From contig NZ_SOCA01000001.1 of NCBI RefSeq assembly GCF_004364345.1, positions 186,001 through 250,000 on the forward strand: a stretch of DNA of 64,000 bases, written 5' to 3'. The position numbers and the translations under genes were made by a program. Below the pieces are notes generated by a model. It had not been told where the DNA came from. It saw only the letters and a program-made list of their open reading frames with translations, and ran no database searches. Origin of the DNA: Prosthecobacter fusiformis (GTDB lineage: Bacteria > Verrucomicrobiota > Verrucomicrobiia > Verrucomicrobiales > Verrucomicrobiaceae). Numbering within the stretch: the first letter of the stretch is position 1; each line of letters starts with the position of its first letter. Positions 56,101 to 64,000 of the stretch are shown here, one piece after another.

Positions 56101-59100
56101 TAATGAAGGACTTTGGGGCTAACTACTTTTACAACTCGGTTTCGTTTGTCATAATGAGTCAACGTGGTTCGGCTCAGAGCATCGCTGTGTTGAACTGCAT
56201 TTCCTGCTAGGTCGTAAATGATAGAAGTTGTCGCTGTGGTGGCGCTTGGATTATCGAGATGGGATCTGTATAACAACCCGGCTGTATTATACTCGAACCG
56301 CTTCACAACTCCCGCCTTGTCAGTCTGCTTCCAAACTTCACCGTGAGGTGTGTAGAGGGTTTCCTCTGTTTTAAGATTGGGCCAGGCCCCATTCAAATCC
56401 GGCAGAACCGTTTTCGTTACCTGACCCAGTGCATCATAGAAAAACTGAGTGATAAAGACCGTGTCTGTAGCACTCTTCTGTTTTAAGCGTTTAGAATAAA
56501 ACTTCAGTGCTTCTGCATTGGTGGGGGCTGTGTCGTATCCAGTTGTCCCAGGGGACCAAGTTGGCAAAGCCGCAGAAGACTGGGAAGTAACACGCCCCTT
56601 CCGGTCATAGGTCGTGTGCAGGACGTTGCCGTCAGGGCGGGTAGTTTTGATGCAGCGGTAAAGGTCGTCATAGGTATAAGTGGTGACATTGCCCATCGCG
56701 TCAGTCATCGAAACCGGCTTGTAGCCAGAAACATCAAAGACCGAACCCCCAGCCTCCGCCACTCCATTCGTAGCAATAGAACCTTGATAAGTGTAGCTCG
56801 TTGTCTGTGCGTTGCCACTGCCATGATTAACGCTCACGGTCAGTAAGCGACCCAAGACGTCATAAGTGCGGCGTGTATGAATACCACGCGCATCTACCTC
56901 TAGAACCGCCTGATTCAAGCTGTTATATTCGAGGACTTCGGTCACAATATCCCCGTTATAGACCACCTGTCCGTTTCCGTCATAGGTCACTGTCGTATAA
57001 CGGCTGTTAGGCAGCCCGTTACGGTTAAGGTCGATAGTCGAAGAGGTTCGGCGGTTGAGTGCGTCGTATGTATAAAAGGAAAAGACTCCCTCCTCGTTTC
57101 TCTCACGTATCAAATTCCCACAAGGATCGTAAATCAGGATCTTGAAGGTGCCATCTGGATAGTTGACTTGAGTCAGCCGATTTTGACTATCATAGTCAAA
57201 AGTGGTGGTCATACCGCGTGCATCCGTAACCGAGCGTTTATTACCAGAGAAGTCAGTAACAGTTTTTGTGACTGCCGCCTGCCCATTCAAGCTCTGACTC
57301 GACGAAACAGAAGTATATCGATTCGTGGAGTATGTGGTGAGGATAGGGGGGAAAATGGTCGTGGACAGGTTTAAGGGCGCACCACGCATCACTGCGAGAG
57401 CATCCAATTTTTCCTGCTTCACCATCCCAGGAGGCCAATAATAGGATGTGTCATATTCCGTTGTTTTGTAATACCCACCTGTCACACCCACAGGACCAGC
57501 AACGGTTTCCGAAATTCTTAGGCCAAGGTTGTTAAAGGTATAGTTAGTGGTGACACCATCTGCATCAACCATTGTTTGTAAAAGGCGCTGGGCGGAATAA
57601 TCAAAAGTCTTTTCCAATTTGCCCTGGCTGACGGTGCTCGTTGGATTGATCTCTTTGATTGGATCATCGTATCCACCTGTTCCATAGACAAATTCGGTTC
57701 GGCGGCCATTGCGATCTGTCACAGCACTCAATGCCATAGAGTTAATAGGAGAAAATTCATAGGTCTCCTTCCTCTTGGACTCATCTGCATCACCGATATT
57801 CGCGGAAGGAGCGACAATATCCATTTTCTTGAATGCGTATGTAACTGCATGAGGACTAGTTGTGGCTTGAGGATCACCAGTTGGCTCAAGAAATTCCGCA
57901 TCTCTGAAGATATATCTATAGCTCTGCGAAGGATTCCCTTGCCGACCTATGATCGTATAGAAGTCAGCCGCAGCAGCAGCGAAGTTGCCGCCATTAGGTA
58001 CAATCGAACGGTTGGTTTCCAATGTCAGTTGGCCCAGTCCTTGAGGTAGAGCCACCGTGCTTAAACGCATGGGCAACCCATAGGACAGGCGGGTGCTAGT
58101 CCCATCCCAGGAGTGCATACTCCGGTTTAGTTGATGACCAAATGTATAAACCTGGTGATTTTCATTCTCAAGGGCAGTGAGTTCTAAGTGGGTATGATAT
58201 GTGGTACCAGAAGTGCCCTGCTCCTTGTCCAGTTGCATTCGATAGGCATAGCCTACTTCGGATGTGCCATTTCCTTTGGATACCTTGGTCAGAACAGTTG
58301 CTGGTGAACGCTGATAGCCTGTGTAGGGGATTGGGCTGTCCCCGTTTACAGTGATACTGGAGCTTGAGCCGTTGAGTGGCTGATAGGAATAGTCAATGTC
58401 ATTTCCGTTGGGATCGCGGACTTTCACCACCCTACCATTATGCTGCTGAATCCAGATTTGGTGCCCGTCACGCTTTGGATCATAAATCTTGCTCGGTATT
58501 AAGCTGCCAGGAAGGTCGTATTGATATATGAGCTGATTACCCGCACGGTCCTCTACCCTGGATAAACGTGCATATGTGAATGATTTGACAGGTTGGTTAA
58601 TGTCTTTGCGGTCCTGCCTCAAAACTTGATGCAAGTAAGTGGAGTAAACCATTTCATAATAGCATTTTGTTCCAAACTTTTTATTAAGCTGGATATTACC
58701 AAAGTTCGCCAGATTGGCAGCGTTTCCGCTGTAATTTACAGGTGAAGTTAGCGTAGCGTTAAAGCTGTTAAGCCGGGTTTTGACGTCCCTGTGTTCTTGC
58801 CTATCGTGATACCATTGTCCTCCCATGCCGCCGGATGTGTTCAAACGATAATAAGTGCTGACGGATCCGTCTTCATCATGAACTTCTGCCTTGTTTCCAT
58901 CTTCAAAGCACACATAAGAACAGATGTTGCTAGTCCATCCCGGCCCAAAGGGTTCATACGGACGTTCTTCCGGGCGAAGACCTGAGCGATTATTCCAAAC
59001 ATCGGAGGTTAGACTGCGCCGTACAGCGAGAGGAATTAGTAACCCCGGCGCTTCAACATAAACATCACTGGTAGAGTGCCGTAACTGGCACAGGAAAGGA

Positions 59101-62100
59101 TCGATATGCGTCTCTTCGGGATTCTCCCCGTTTTCTTCTTGCACCTGGGGTTTGGAATCCGGAATAGGTGCACCATTGAGGCCAAACTTTCGATACCGGG
59201 TCCCGGCTGCATCAGCAATGGATTGCGGAACAGGCGCAGCGGGAGGGCCTCCTGAAGATTTATACGTTATCTTGATGTGACCATTAATAGGAGCTTCGCC
59301 ACCTGCGTGAAATAATGAATAGCGTTCACCCGGTCTAATCTCCATTGTGTAATTATAACGAGTGTAAGCTCCATCTTCGGACTTTTTTTCCACCTCCACA
59401 TCAACAGAAATTCGTTCTGCATTATCAGGCAAATTTTGCGGAAGAACCAGTCTCATATAAGCCCAACTGTTTTTCTGCTCATTATCACCGACTGAGCAAG
59501 GTCCATTGGTTTCCCATTCTCTGAACCCTCCATGGCCTGGATGAAAATCCCACGGTGGCACATTCGGATGATGACTCCTAATTGATTCTATGTCTTCATA
59601 AGTAATATCACCGTTCAGCCACTTGATATTCCACTCACTGAGAGTCAATCCGATAAAAGTATAAGATTCCAATGAAGGTTCAATGACATAGGCCCTGAAT
59701 CTATTTTCTGTACCGTGCTGACATGCACAAGTATCCCCGGAACTATGACTACCAATATCGGAGGTTGGTTCACATGCATTAGATTGGGGCCCATCGGCTT
59801 TAACATAGATGTCATGACTCAAATCTGAGTGCGTGATCCACCCTGTAGAACCTTCAGTATCTGGAAAATCATCAACTGTTTCTATTTTGTAAGTCTGGAT
59901 TCGGGGAGTAAGAGAGTCGTCCCCCCCCGCAATCCCTGCCTCTACCACATTGAACGATCTAGATACCGACCAGTTACCAGGCGATGAGAGGTAAGCCTGG
60001 TCATAGACTTGGTTGGTGGAGGATCCCAGAGGATCAGGCGTTTCAGTGGGGGGTGACACCGCTCCTCCAAAGTCGCGGATTAGAGGATGCCGTGAACTTT
60101 GATATTCTTGTAGATTGGAGAGGCTGTCTCCATCAGGGTTTTCGGCAGGGGTGGCAGGATCGCGAATATCCAGAAAATAGCGATGCTCCCAAAGATCTGG
60201 TAATCCATCACCATCGGCATCCCCCGGCAGCAACGGCATTTGCCAGTTTTTGCCACAATTTATATTGATCCACTCCAGATCTGTAATGCCAACATGAGTG
60301 GTTGCGTTTGTAGGATCAAGCTTATATCGGACTTCTTCGAAATTGAGAACTCCGTCGTTATCTGGGTCTTGAACCGAGTCATCAAACCAGAACTTAAACA
60401 TGATGCCCGGCTGAATACTGCTCCAGTATTCCTCCTCAGTGTCAGTTATACCATCACGATCCATATCATGGATTTGAAGATTGCCGTCAAATCGGAACCC
60501 ATTCTGATACTCTTCCAAATTAGTAAATCCATCCGCATCTAAATCACCCTGGCCGTCCAGGGGATTATTAGGATTCATTTTTCCCAGATAAGATTGTTCG
60601 ATTAAATCTGGAATTCCATCATTATCGGTATCCTGCGAAGACACCATCCAAAAATCCACGTAAGTATCATTGACTGAATTGGCGTCATTTGGATCTAGGC
60701 GCTTGCCATTCACCACGAGTTCACTATAAACGATGAGTTCCTCATGATCAGTGAGACCATCGTCGTCTGAATCCTTCTTATTAGGATTGGTTCCATGAGC
60801 CACCTCTTCCCCGTCCAAGAGGCCATCAGTATCGCTGTCTGATTTGCTTGGATTAGTGCCCAGCTGCCATTCATGCTGAGTATTCAGACCGTCATTATCA
60901 CCATCAGACCATAAAGCAGGATTCGTAATGTGGGAGTCATTTGAGTTTATGACACCATCGCCGTCGAAATCCTGATCATCGTTATAGCCGTCATTGTTGC
61001 GGTCGGACCATAAAGCAGGATTCGTAATGTGGGAGTCATTTGAGTTTATGACACCATCACCGTCGAAATCCTGATCATCGTTATAGCCGTCATTGTTACG
61101 GTCCGACCATAAAGCAGGATTGTAGTCATGTGTGTCTACAGAATCAACGAAACCGTCTCCATCAGAATCCTGTTGCTCGTCATTATAACCATCATTATTC
61201 CGGTCACTCCAAAGCGTCGGATCGTTGTCGTGGGTATCTACTGAGTCAACTCGCCCGTCCCCGTCTGAGTCATGCAAAGAGTCGCTTCGCCCATCTCTGT
61301 TCCAATCATCCCATAATAAATTATTAGATGGATCAGATTCTACATCATTGCGGTACCCGTCGCCGTCGCAATCTGGATTCTCTGTATCATTAAACCCATC
61401 ATAATTCCAATCACGCCATGGTGTAGCATCCTGGGGACGGGGATCGTTGTAATCGGGAACACCATCTCCATCCATATCACTAAGATATTCATCATTCGTG
61501 CCATCCCAGTCCCAGTCCTTGTATAGATAGTAATCTTCTGGATGCGTATCCCAATCATTCCCCCAACCATCCCCGTCATAGTCATAATTATGTCCTTCGG
61601 AATTATCATTAATACCATTTCCGTTTTCGTCACGCCAAAATAACTCTGGGTTATTAGAATGAGTTGACACTTGTGGATTAAAGGGATCCGAATCTACAGG
61701 ATTAGGCATACCATCGTCGTCATAGTCGTAGTAACTATATCCACCTCCAGCCAAATAATTGACACTGTAACAATAATAACATTCATCAAAATCGCTATAG
61801 CCATCGCTGTCTGTATCCCATAACAAGGGATTAAATCCATTGGAAGGACCTTTCAGCAAATCCACCTCTTGGCCATCAGTTAAACCATCTTCGTCAGTAT
61901 CGCGCTTCAGGGGGTCTGTACCCCATAAAATCTCGCGTTCATTAACAAGTCCATCACTATCGTAATCCAGTGTGCTATAAACCCACGAATGCTCACCAAC
62001 ATCATATGCTTGGTTACCATTCCAATCCTCATATTGACGTGTTTCAATATTTCCCCCGTTTTCCACTTCATATGATAAAACCGGCACCCCATTGACAGGC

Positions 62101-62204
62101 GTCAATAATAGAGAGGCAATCAAGACACTGTGTAAAGCCCAGGCATGCCTGGAATATTTCCTTAATCGGTCAAGGGCGTAGGACCGTTTATTTGCGTGCT
62201 GCAT
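53118..62204 (-). CDS. Giant RHS-repeat protein with thrombospondin-type-3 repeats and unknown C-terminal domain
   Basis: A 3028-residue protein from the ATG at 62202-62204 (a GTG 12 bp earlier is possible). A signal peptide (LHSVLIASLLLTPVNG) is followed by about 600 residues of Asp-rich DxDxDGxxD calcium-type repeats (DSDGDGRVDSVDTHDNDP). Next is a Cys-containing beta-rich region with SDVYVEAPGLLIPLAVRR, which starts the RHS part, then over 1500 residues of YD repeats (RTYDVLGRLLTVS, YTYDMAGRITK). The core closes with FRYRDIETGVWLSRDPAGF and PWTGWDPDGL, the usual RHS end and self-cleavage motif. The 259-residue tail (53118-53897) is a variable toxin-like domain with VDILSGAHGLPSG and IGGFCDS near its end; I cannot assign it. 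GC is lower than in the neighbours. Confidence 0.92.
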   Translation of the reverse strand: MQHANKRSYALDRLRKYSRHAWALHSVLIASLLLTPVNGVPVLSYEVENGGNIETRQYEDWNGNQAYDVGEHSWVYSTLDYDSDGLVNEREILWGTDPLKRDTDEDGLTDGQEVDLLKGPSNGFNPLLWDTDSDGYSDFDECYYCYSVNYLAGGGYSYYDYDDDGMPNPVDSDPFNPQVSTHSNNPELFWRDENGNGINDNSEGHNYDYDGDGWGNDWDTHPEDYYLYKDWDWDGTNDEYLSDMDGDGVPDYNDPRPQDATPWRDWNYDGFNDTENPDCDGDGYRNDVESDPSNNLLWDDWNRDGRSDSLHDSDGDGRVDSVDTHDNDPTLWSDRNNDGYNDEQQDSDGDGFVDSVDTHDYNPALWSDRNNDGYNDDQDFDGDGVINSNDSHITNPALWSDRNNDGYNDDQDFDGDGVINSNDSHITNPALWSDGDNDGLNTQHEWQLGTNPSKSDSDTDGLLDGEEVAHGTNPNKKDSDDDGLTDHEELIVYSELVVNGKRLDPNDANSVNDTYVDFWMVSSQDTDNDGIPDLIEQSYLGKMNPNNPLDGQGDLDADGFTNLEEYQNGFRFDGNLQIHDMDRDGITDTEEEYWSSIQPGIMFKFWFDDSVQDPDNDGVLNFEEVRYKLDPTNATTHVGITDLEWININCGKNWQMPLLPGDADGDGLPDLWEHRYFLDIRDPATPAENPDGDSLSNLQEYQSSRHPLIRDFGGAVSPPTETPDPLGSSTNQVYDQAYLSSPGNWSVSRSFNVVEAGIAGGDDSLTPRIQTYKIETVDDFPDTEGSTGWITHSDLSHDIYVKADGPQSNACEPTSDIGSHSSGDTCACQHGTENRFRAYVIEPSLESYTFIGLTLSEWNIKWLNGDITYEDIESIRSHHPNVPPWDFHPGHGGFREWETNGPCSVGDNEQKNSWAYMRLVLPQNLPDNAERISVDVEVEKKSEDGAYTRYNYTMEIRPGERYSLFHAGGEAPINGHIKITYKSSGGPPAAPVPQSIADAAGTRYRKFGLNGAPIPDSKPQVQEENGENPEETHIDPFLCQLRHSTSDVYVEAPGLLIPLAVRRSLTSDVWNNRSGLRPEERPYEPFGPGWTSNICSYVCFEDGNKAEVHDEDGSVSTYYRLNTSGGMGGQWYHDRQEHRDVKTRLNSFNATLTSPVNYSGNAANLANFGNIQLNKKFGTKCYYEMVYSTYLHQVLRQDRKDINQPVKSFTYARLSRVEDRAGNQLIYQYDLPGSLIPSKIYDPKRDGHQIWIQQHNGRVVKVRDPNGNDIDYSYQPLNGSSSSITVNGDSPIPYTGYQRSPATVLTKVSKGNGTSEVGYAYRMQLDKEQGTSGTTYHTHLELTALENENHQVYTFGHQLNRSMHSWDGTSTRLSYGLPMRLSTVALPQGLGQLTLETNRSIVPNGGNFAAAAADFYTIIGRQGNPSQSYRYIFRDAEFLEPTGDPQATTSPHAVTYAFKKMDIVAPSANIGDADESKRKETYEFSPINSMALSAVTDRNGRRTEFVYGTGGYDDPIKEINPTSTVSQGKLEKTFDYSAQRLLQTMVDADGVTTNYTFNNLGLRISETVAGPVGVTGGYYKTTEYDTSYYWPPGMVKQEKLDALAVMRGAPLNLSTTIFPPILTTYSTNRYTSVSSSQSLNGQAAVTKTVTDFSGNKRSVTDARGMTTTFDYDSQNRLTQVNYPDGTFKILIYDPCGNLIRERNEEGVFSFYTYDALNRRTSSTIDLNRNGLPNSRYTTVTYDGNGQVVYNGDIVTEVLEYNSLNQAVLEVDARGIHTRRTYDVLGRLLTVSVNHGSGNAQTTSYTYQGSIATNGVAEAGGSVFDVSGYKPVSMTDAMGNVTTYTYDDLYRCIKTTRPDGNVLHTTYDRKGRVTSQSSAALPTWSPGTTGYDTAPTNAEALKFYSKRLKQKSATDTVFITQFFYDALGQVTKTVLPDLNGAWPNLKTEETLYTPHGEVWKQTDKAGVVKRFEYNTAGLLYRSHLDNPSATTATTSIIYDLAGNAVQHSDALSRTTLTHYDKRNRVVKVVSPKVLHYGSGTAESEVSETTYDAMGRVAVVTNPLGYSSRNLYDAAGRVIYKEDAKGNLTRFSYDAGGNVLTVRDARGNITTNSYDHFNQLILTTDAENQQTKFAYDWSGRKILQIDGRAPVGWNADMAYAWVNNYTALSPGVYNMPATSPYSAAFFYDSLGRSVAQNFANTDIVSSTYVLDRKTKDTNARGKATTYTYDMAGRITKKSAPHLATGTSTITSTLTYNLNKGYLTKVVDLTPPASSSYQAETVEYQYDAIGRIIGEESYGRQHTYEYDLVGNRLRSLLASYGATPRIVTTTYDALNRPKTIIDDVQTSSNADDRHTTYEYDRAGRAVKMVSANNQVTLNEYDENGRLIHRWLYQHVTNLTSSGQLAEFNWSYDEVGNVVSQAETWNASGTTPAYTRTTVMTYDNVSRLKTETATDSRYATATTHYQYDGASNRISKEVVVGSAGAIPPGVESGYWAYTYNASNQLTQTRKWADINSTSGTPQEGSTYTYDADGNRTSRVMDGTATLLSRTTKYIWDSWNRLDNVDIPQGLNLTGRKVYQYEYDYRMRRRSVLQSGGGLPTLRTAIVFSGGLSVAEFVRAANSDLTNTSIPAVEYMRGPDMGGGVGGLLGTSRNPPNGNLYKLPTVNEPKKVRYNLSNGRGDIVAQSDGGGILTWSASYEAYGKRPAEAGTNADKQRANSKDEDPTGLLNEGFRYRDIETGVWLSRDPAGFVDGPNLYAYVKQNPWTGWDPDGLATVSELQDKIADVRKAQANARPSKVEGKKLGGGYEQQIRKLEARIAKIEATAKNVNQYFDAIDAVRDIRGDEGRIPFRINAAALDDTDAAHKVFFDTSNAWSGFKINGALTLGPSALMAAAKTPGVLMSRAGIPATSGRGISKHGGIFSSTTNEAGGEIWTSVGRISQNDVAPLVNGGLYKGGGQVDILSGAHGLPSGGFTVDGSMFMDDIARFGNIPGVSVHNFPQLAPQQINNLLKSPNTTIGGFCDSEAVLSPFLK
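60910..61108 (-). repeat. Two 99-bp tandem repeats inside the RHS gene
   Basis: Near-identical 99-bp units (the ATAAAGCAGG word recurs at 60911 and 61010) encode 33 residues each with DFDGDGVINSNDSH and LWSDRNNDGYND. The flanking repeats encode related but more diverged units, so this is a recent duplication. Confidence 0.85.
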
Positions 62205-62531
62205 AAAAATTGTCACCTATACTGACTTCCACCAGCGGGCAATAAATATTTCATTTATTTTTGCTTAAATTTGGATGAACGTTATTTCAGGCTGAAGCCA
62301 GATTTGTTCTGATGGTTTGGCCAAGCCGATCATTAAATAAATGGGATCAGGCTGCAGTACTTGACAACCTTGTTTAGTGACTCCCTCCGACCTCTACGGA
62401 TTAGTTCCACCGCAAAGACAAGCCTAAACAACAGATGCTACACCCGCGTGTCAGAATCTGTTTCACAATGGGTCAAAGCATGCACCTGACACCATCGCCA
62501 CCCATCCGACGAACAATGAAGGAAGCGGCAC
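62205..62531. other. Spacer upstream of the RHS gene
   Basis: No gene. The part next to the RHS start is AT-rich. On the minus strand the words GGTGTCAGGTGCATGC (near 62480) and CCTGATCCCATTTATTTA (near 62350) resemble ends of decayed REP-transposase units, without any transposase gene between them; this is a weak impression. No clear promoter could be assigned. Confidence 0.35.
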
Positions 62532-63662
62532 TTACGATGGTGTCGTGTAGCGTGGCATGTGCAGGGTGAAAGTCGTCTCTTCCTGCTCGGATCGTACCTC
62601 GACGCGCCCGCCGTGGGCTTGGGCGATTTCGCGCACGATGAAGAGTCCTAGCCCCAGCCCGTCTCGCGGATCACCGCCCGCGCGTTGCGACGCAGCTCTT
62701 TCCAGCGGGTTAAAGATCCTGATGAGGTCCGATGGATCTATGGTCGGCCCATTATTGGTGACTTCGAGGCAAACGTCCGCCTCTTCACAGCGAAGCGTCA
62801 CGCGGACCGGGGTGTCGGATGATCCATATTTGATCGCATTGGCGACCAGGTTGCGGAGGAGCTGCTGCAATCGCGGACCATCCCACCGCCCATGGTTATC
62901 GGGGCTGGTGGTCAGCTCGATCCGTTTGCCGGGATGGGCCGCGCGAAACTGTTCCAGCTCGTCAGCCACCACCTTTGCGAGGTCGGTATCAGAGGTGACA
63001 ACTCGCAGCTCGAGTCCAAGGTTGGTGCGGTTGAAGTCCACCAAATCGTCCAGGAGCGCCTGCATGGAGGCTCCGCTGCGCATGACCTGAGTAGCGGCAT
63101 CCGAGACTTCCTCACCTGCGTTCAGCGTCGCCAAATATGAAGCCGTGAGCTGAATGGCGTTGAGCGGATTCCGCATGTCGTGCCCGAGCATTCCCAGCAG
63201 CAGGTTGCGATACCGCTCAATGGTGAGGTGAAAGTGGCTCACGGATTCAGCAATCGCCTGATCGATCGCCTCATTGAACCGAATCATGTCTTCGACGCCA
63301 TCCTCCGCGAGCGGATGGGCATCCATCCACAGCCGCAGCACGCTCGCCCGCAACGCGCGATACTCGGCGACGAGTTGGTTGATATCAAACCGGCTGCGTG
63401 CCCGCAGGACAGCGTGCGTTTGCGCCGCCGTCTCTGGCGCGCCTGCTACCTGAACCGCGCGCCCCTTTGACTTTTCCGACTGCTCATTCCGGGTCTGGGA
63501 GGTGCCCAGGTCCTTGGCGATGGCATCCAGAATATCCTGCGCATGATCACGCAGAGCCAACGACGTCATGATCCCCGCTGCCGGAAGCAAGGTCGTGGCG
63601 AACACCTCCCACTCCGCTAGGATATCTTCCATCCGCTTTAAAATGAATTCAGCCAGTCTCAT
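62532..63662 (-). CDS. Soluble sensor histidine kinase with RsbRD-like N-terminus
   Basis: A 376-residue protein from the ATG at 63660-63662; an upstream GTG in frame is less likely. The N-terminal 130 residues are all-helical (EFILKRMEDILAEWEVFA, then QLVAEYRALRASVLRLW), like the RsbRD/stressosome-type sensor. HisKA motif MLGHDMRNPLNAIQLT carries the phospho-His. ATPase motifs are NLVANAIKYG, VTNNGPTI and DGLGLGLFIVREIA. No membrane segments, no receiver. It stands alone, divergent from the VWA gene. The signal sensed is unknown. Confidence 0.92.
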   Translation of the reverse strand: MRLAEFILKRMEDILAEWEVFATTLLPAAGIMTSLALRDHAQDILDAIAKDLGTSQTRNEQSEKSKGRAVQVAGAPETAAQTHAVLRARSRFDINQLVAEYRALRASVLRLWMDAHPLAEDGVEDMIRFNEAIDQAIAESVSHFHLTIERYRNLLLGMLGHDMRNPLNAIQLTASYLATLNAGEEVSDAATQVMRSGASMQALLDDLVDFNRTNLGLELRVVTSDTDLAKVVADELEQFRAAHPGKRIELTTSPDNHGRWDGPRLQQLLRNLVANAIKYGSSDTPVRVTLRCEEADVCLEVTNNGPTIDPSDLIRIFNPLERAASQRAGGDPRDGLGLGLFIVREIAQAHGGRVEVRSEQEETTFTLHMPRYTTPS

Positions 63663-63819
63663 ACCCCGTTTGTAGGTGGAATGAACATGACCTGCAATAC
63701 ACAGTTTCGCCCTTACAGAAAGCTCAGGAGGGGGCACAAACTGGGGCACGCTCGCGCCACCATCATTTTACACCCGCTTTACAGACGCCATGCCGGGCGG
63801 CATGCAGACTGGGGGTGCC

Positions 63820-64000
63820 ATGAAAACACACACATCTACCCTCCGGCATACCCTCCTCAGTCTCCTCGCCAGCACGGCCCTGCTCAGCGCAGCGGCGGAA
63901 TCGGCCAAAGACAATGCCATCACCGACAAAGAAACCCTCGTCCAAATCGCCATCCTCATGGATACCAGCAGTAGCATGGATGGCCTCATCGAGCAGGCCA
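63820..64000 (+). CDS. Secreted VWA-domain protein, 3' part outside window
   Basis: Sixty codons are visible. The ATG at 63820 gives a signal peptide (LRHTLLSLLASTALLSAAA); two in-frame ATGs just upstream (63790, 63802) are possible. The mature part begins with VQIAILMDTSSSMDGLI, the first strand and DxSxS metal site of a von Willebrand factor A domain. Cut by the window edge. Confidence 0.8.
   Translation, partial: MKTHTSTLRHTLLSLLASTALLSAAAESAKDNAITDKETLVQIAILMDTSSSMDGLIEQA

Noticed and set aside
60910-61108. CRISPR-like array
   Set aside because: The repeats are 99 bp without unique spacers, are in frame, and encode Asp-rich protein repeats.

Overview
The window looks like a chromosomal segment of a Verrucomicrobiota bacterium, probably of the Verrucomicrobiaceae (Prosthecobacter/Verrucomicrobium type). 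This is inferred from a PSD1/DUF1501 gene pair, a TIGR02597-like secreted protein, a DUF1080 protein, GC content near 58-60 %, and many secreted beta-rich proteins. No 16S gene is present to confirm it. All taxonomy and family names rest on reading motifs, not on database searches.

Layout. 1-8.7 kb (minus strand): a cut secreted protein, a three-gene set of surface proteins (TIGR02597-like, Ig-domain, beta-helix), then an envelope cluster (beta-barrel, YcfL-like lipoprotein, BamD-like TPR protein). 8.8-19 kb: a degenerate HtrA-TPR protein, a YhaN/RecF-like ATPase, an AT-rich acyltransferase, an RluA-type pseudouridine synthase, nspC, an SHD1-metallopeptidase-like protein, a VOC protein and a GNAT enzyme. 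19-31.6 kb: an unknown AT-rich gene, sucC, a sialidase, gltX, an M1 aminopeptidase with HEAT repeats, a repeat-rich spacer and hrpA. 31.7-48 kb: DUF1501 and PSD1 genes, two adjacent sensor kinases, a rhodanese-YceI fusion overlapping a lipase-like lipoprotein, two membrane proteins behind a putative double operator, and a third hybrid kinase. 48-52.4 kb: a FAD monooxygenase, a small ORF, the tRNA-fMet locus, a DUF1080 protein, tRNA-Ser(GGA) and a DHFR/RibD-like protein. 52.4-64 kb: a spacer with a large palindrome, a small ORF next to a 9-kb RHS/thrombospondin-repeat gene, a histidine kinase and the start of a VWA-domain protein.

The most unusual locus is 49.56-50.40 kb. An initiator tRNA gene with its terminator is followed head-to-tail by several copies of a tRNA 3' half plus terminator. 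One interval between copies holds a complete GIY-YIG nuclease gene. Its start codon lies just after a decayed copy of the tRNA terminator, and its stop codon lies inside the next tRNA 3' half. Two other intervals look like the same gene with its middle deleted. This suggests a small tRNA-anchored nuclease element that rebuilds the tRNA end and terminator with each unit.

The second candidate system is the 3028-residue RHS protein. It has a calcium-binding-type repeat region, an RHS barrel ending in a DPxGL-type motif, and a 259-residue tail I do not recognise, followed 9 bp later by a 63-codon gene that could encode an immunity partner.

Several repeat families occur between genes: a CATCACTC-GGA-GAGTGATG hairpin with a conserved flank (three copies), a 109-bp tandem repeat behind the aminopeptidase gene, and iterated ATCCCC words before hrpA.
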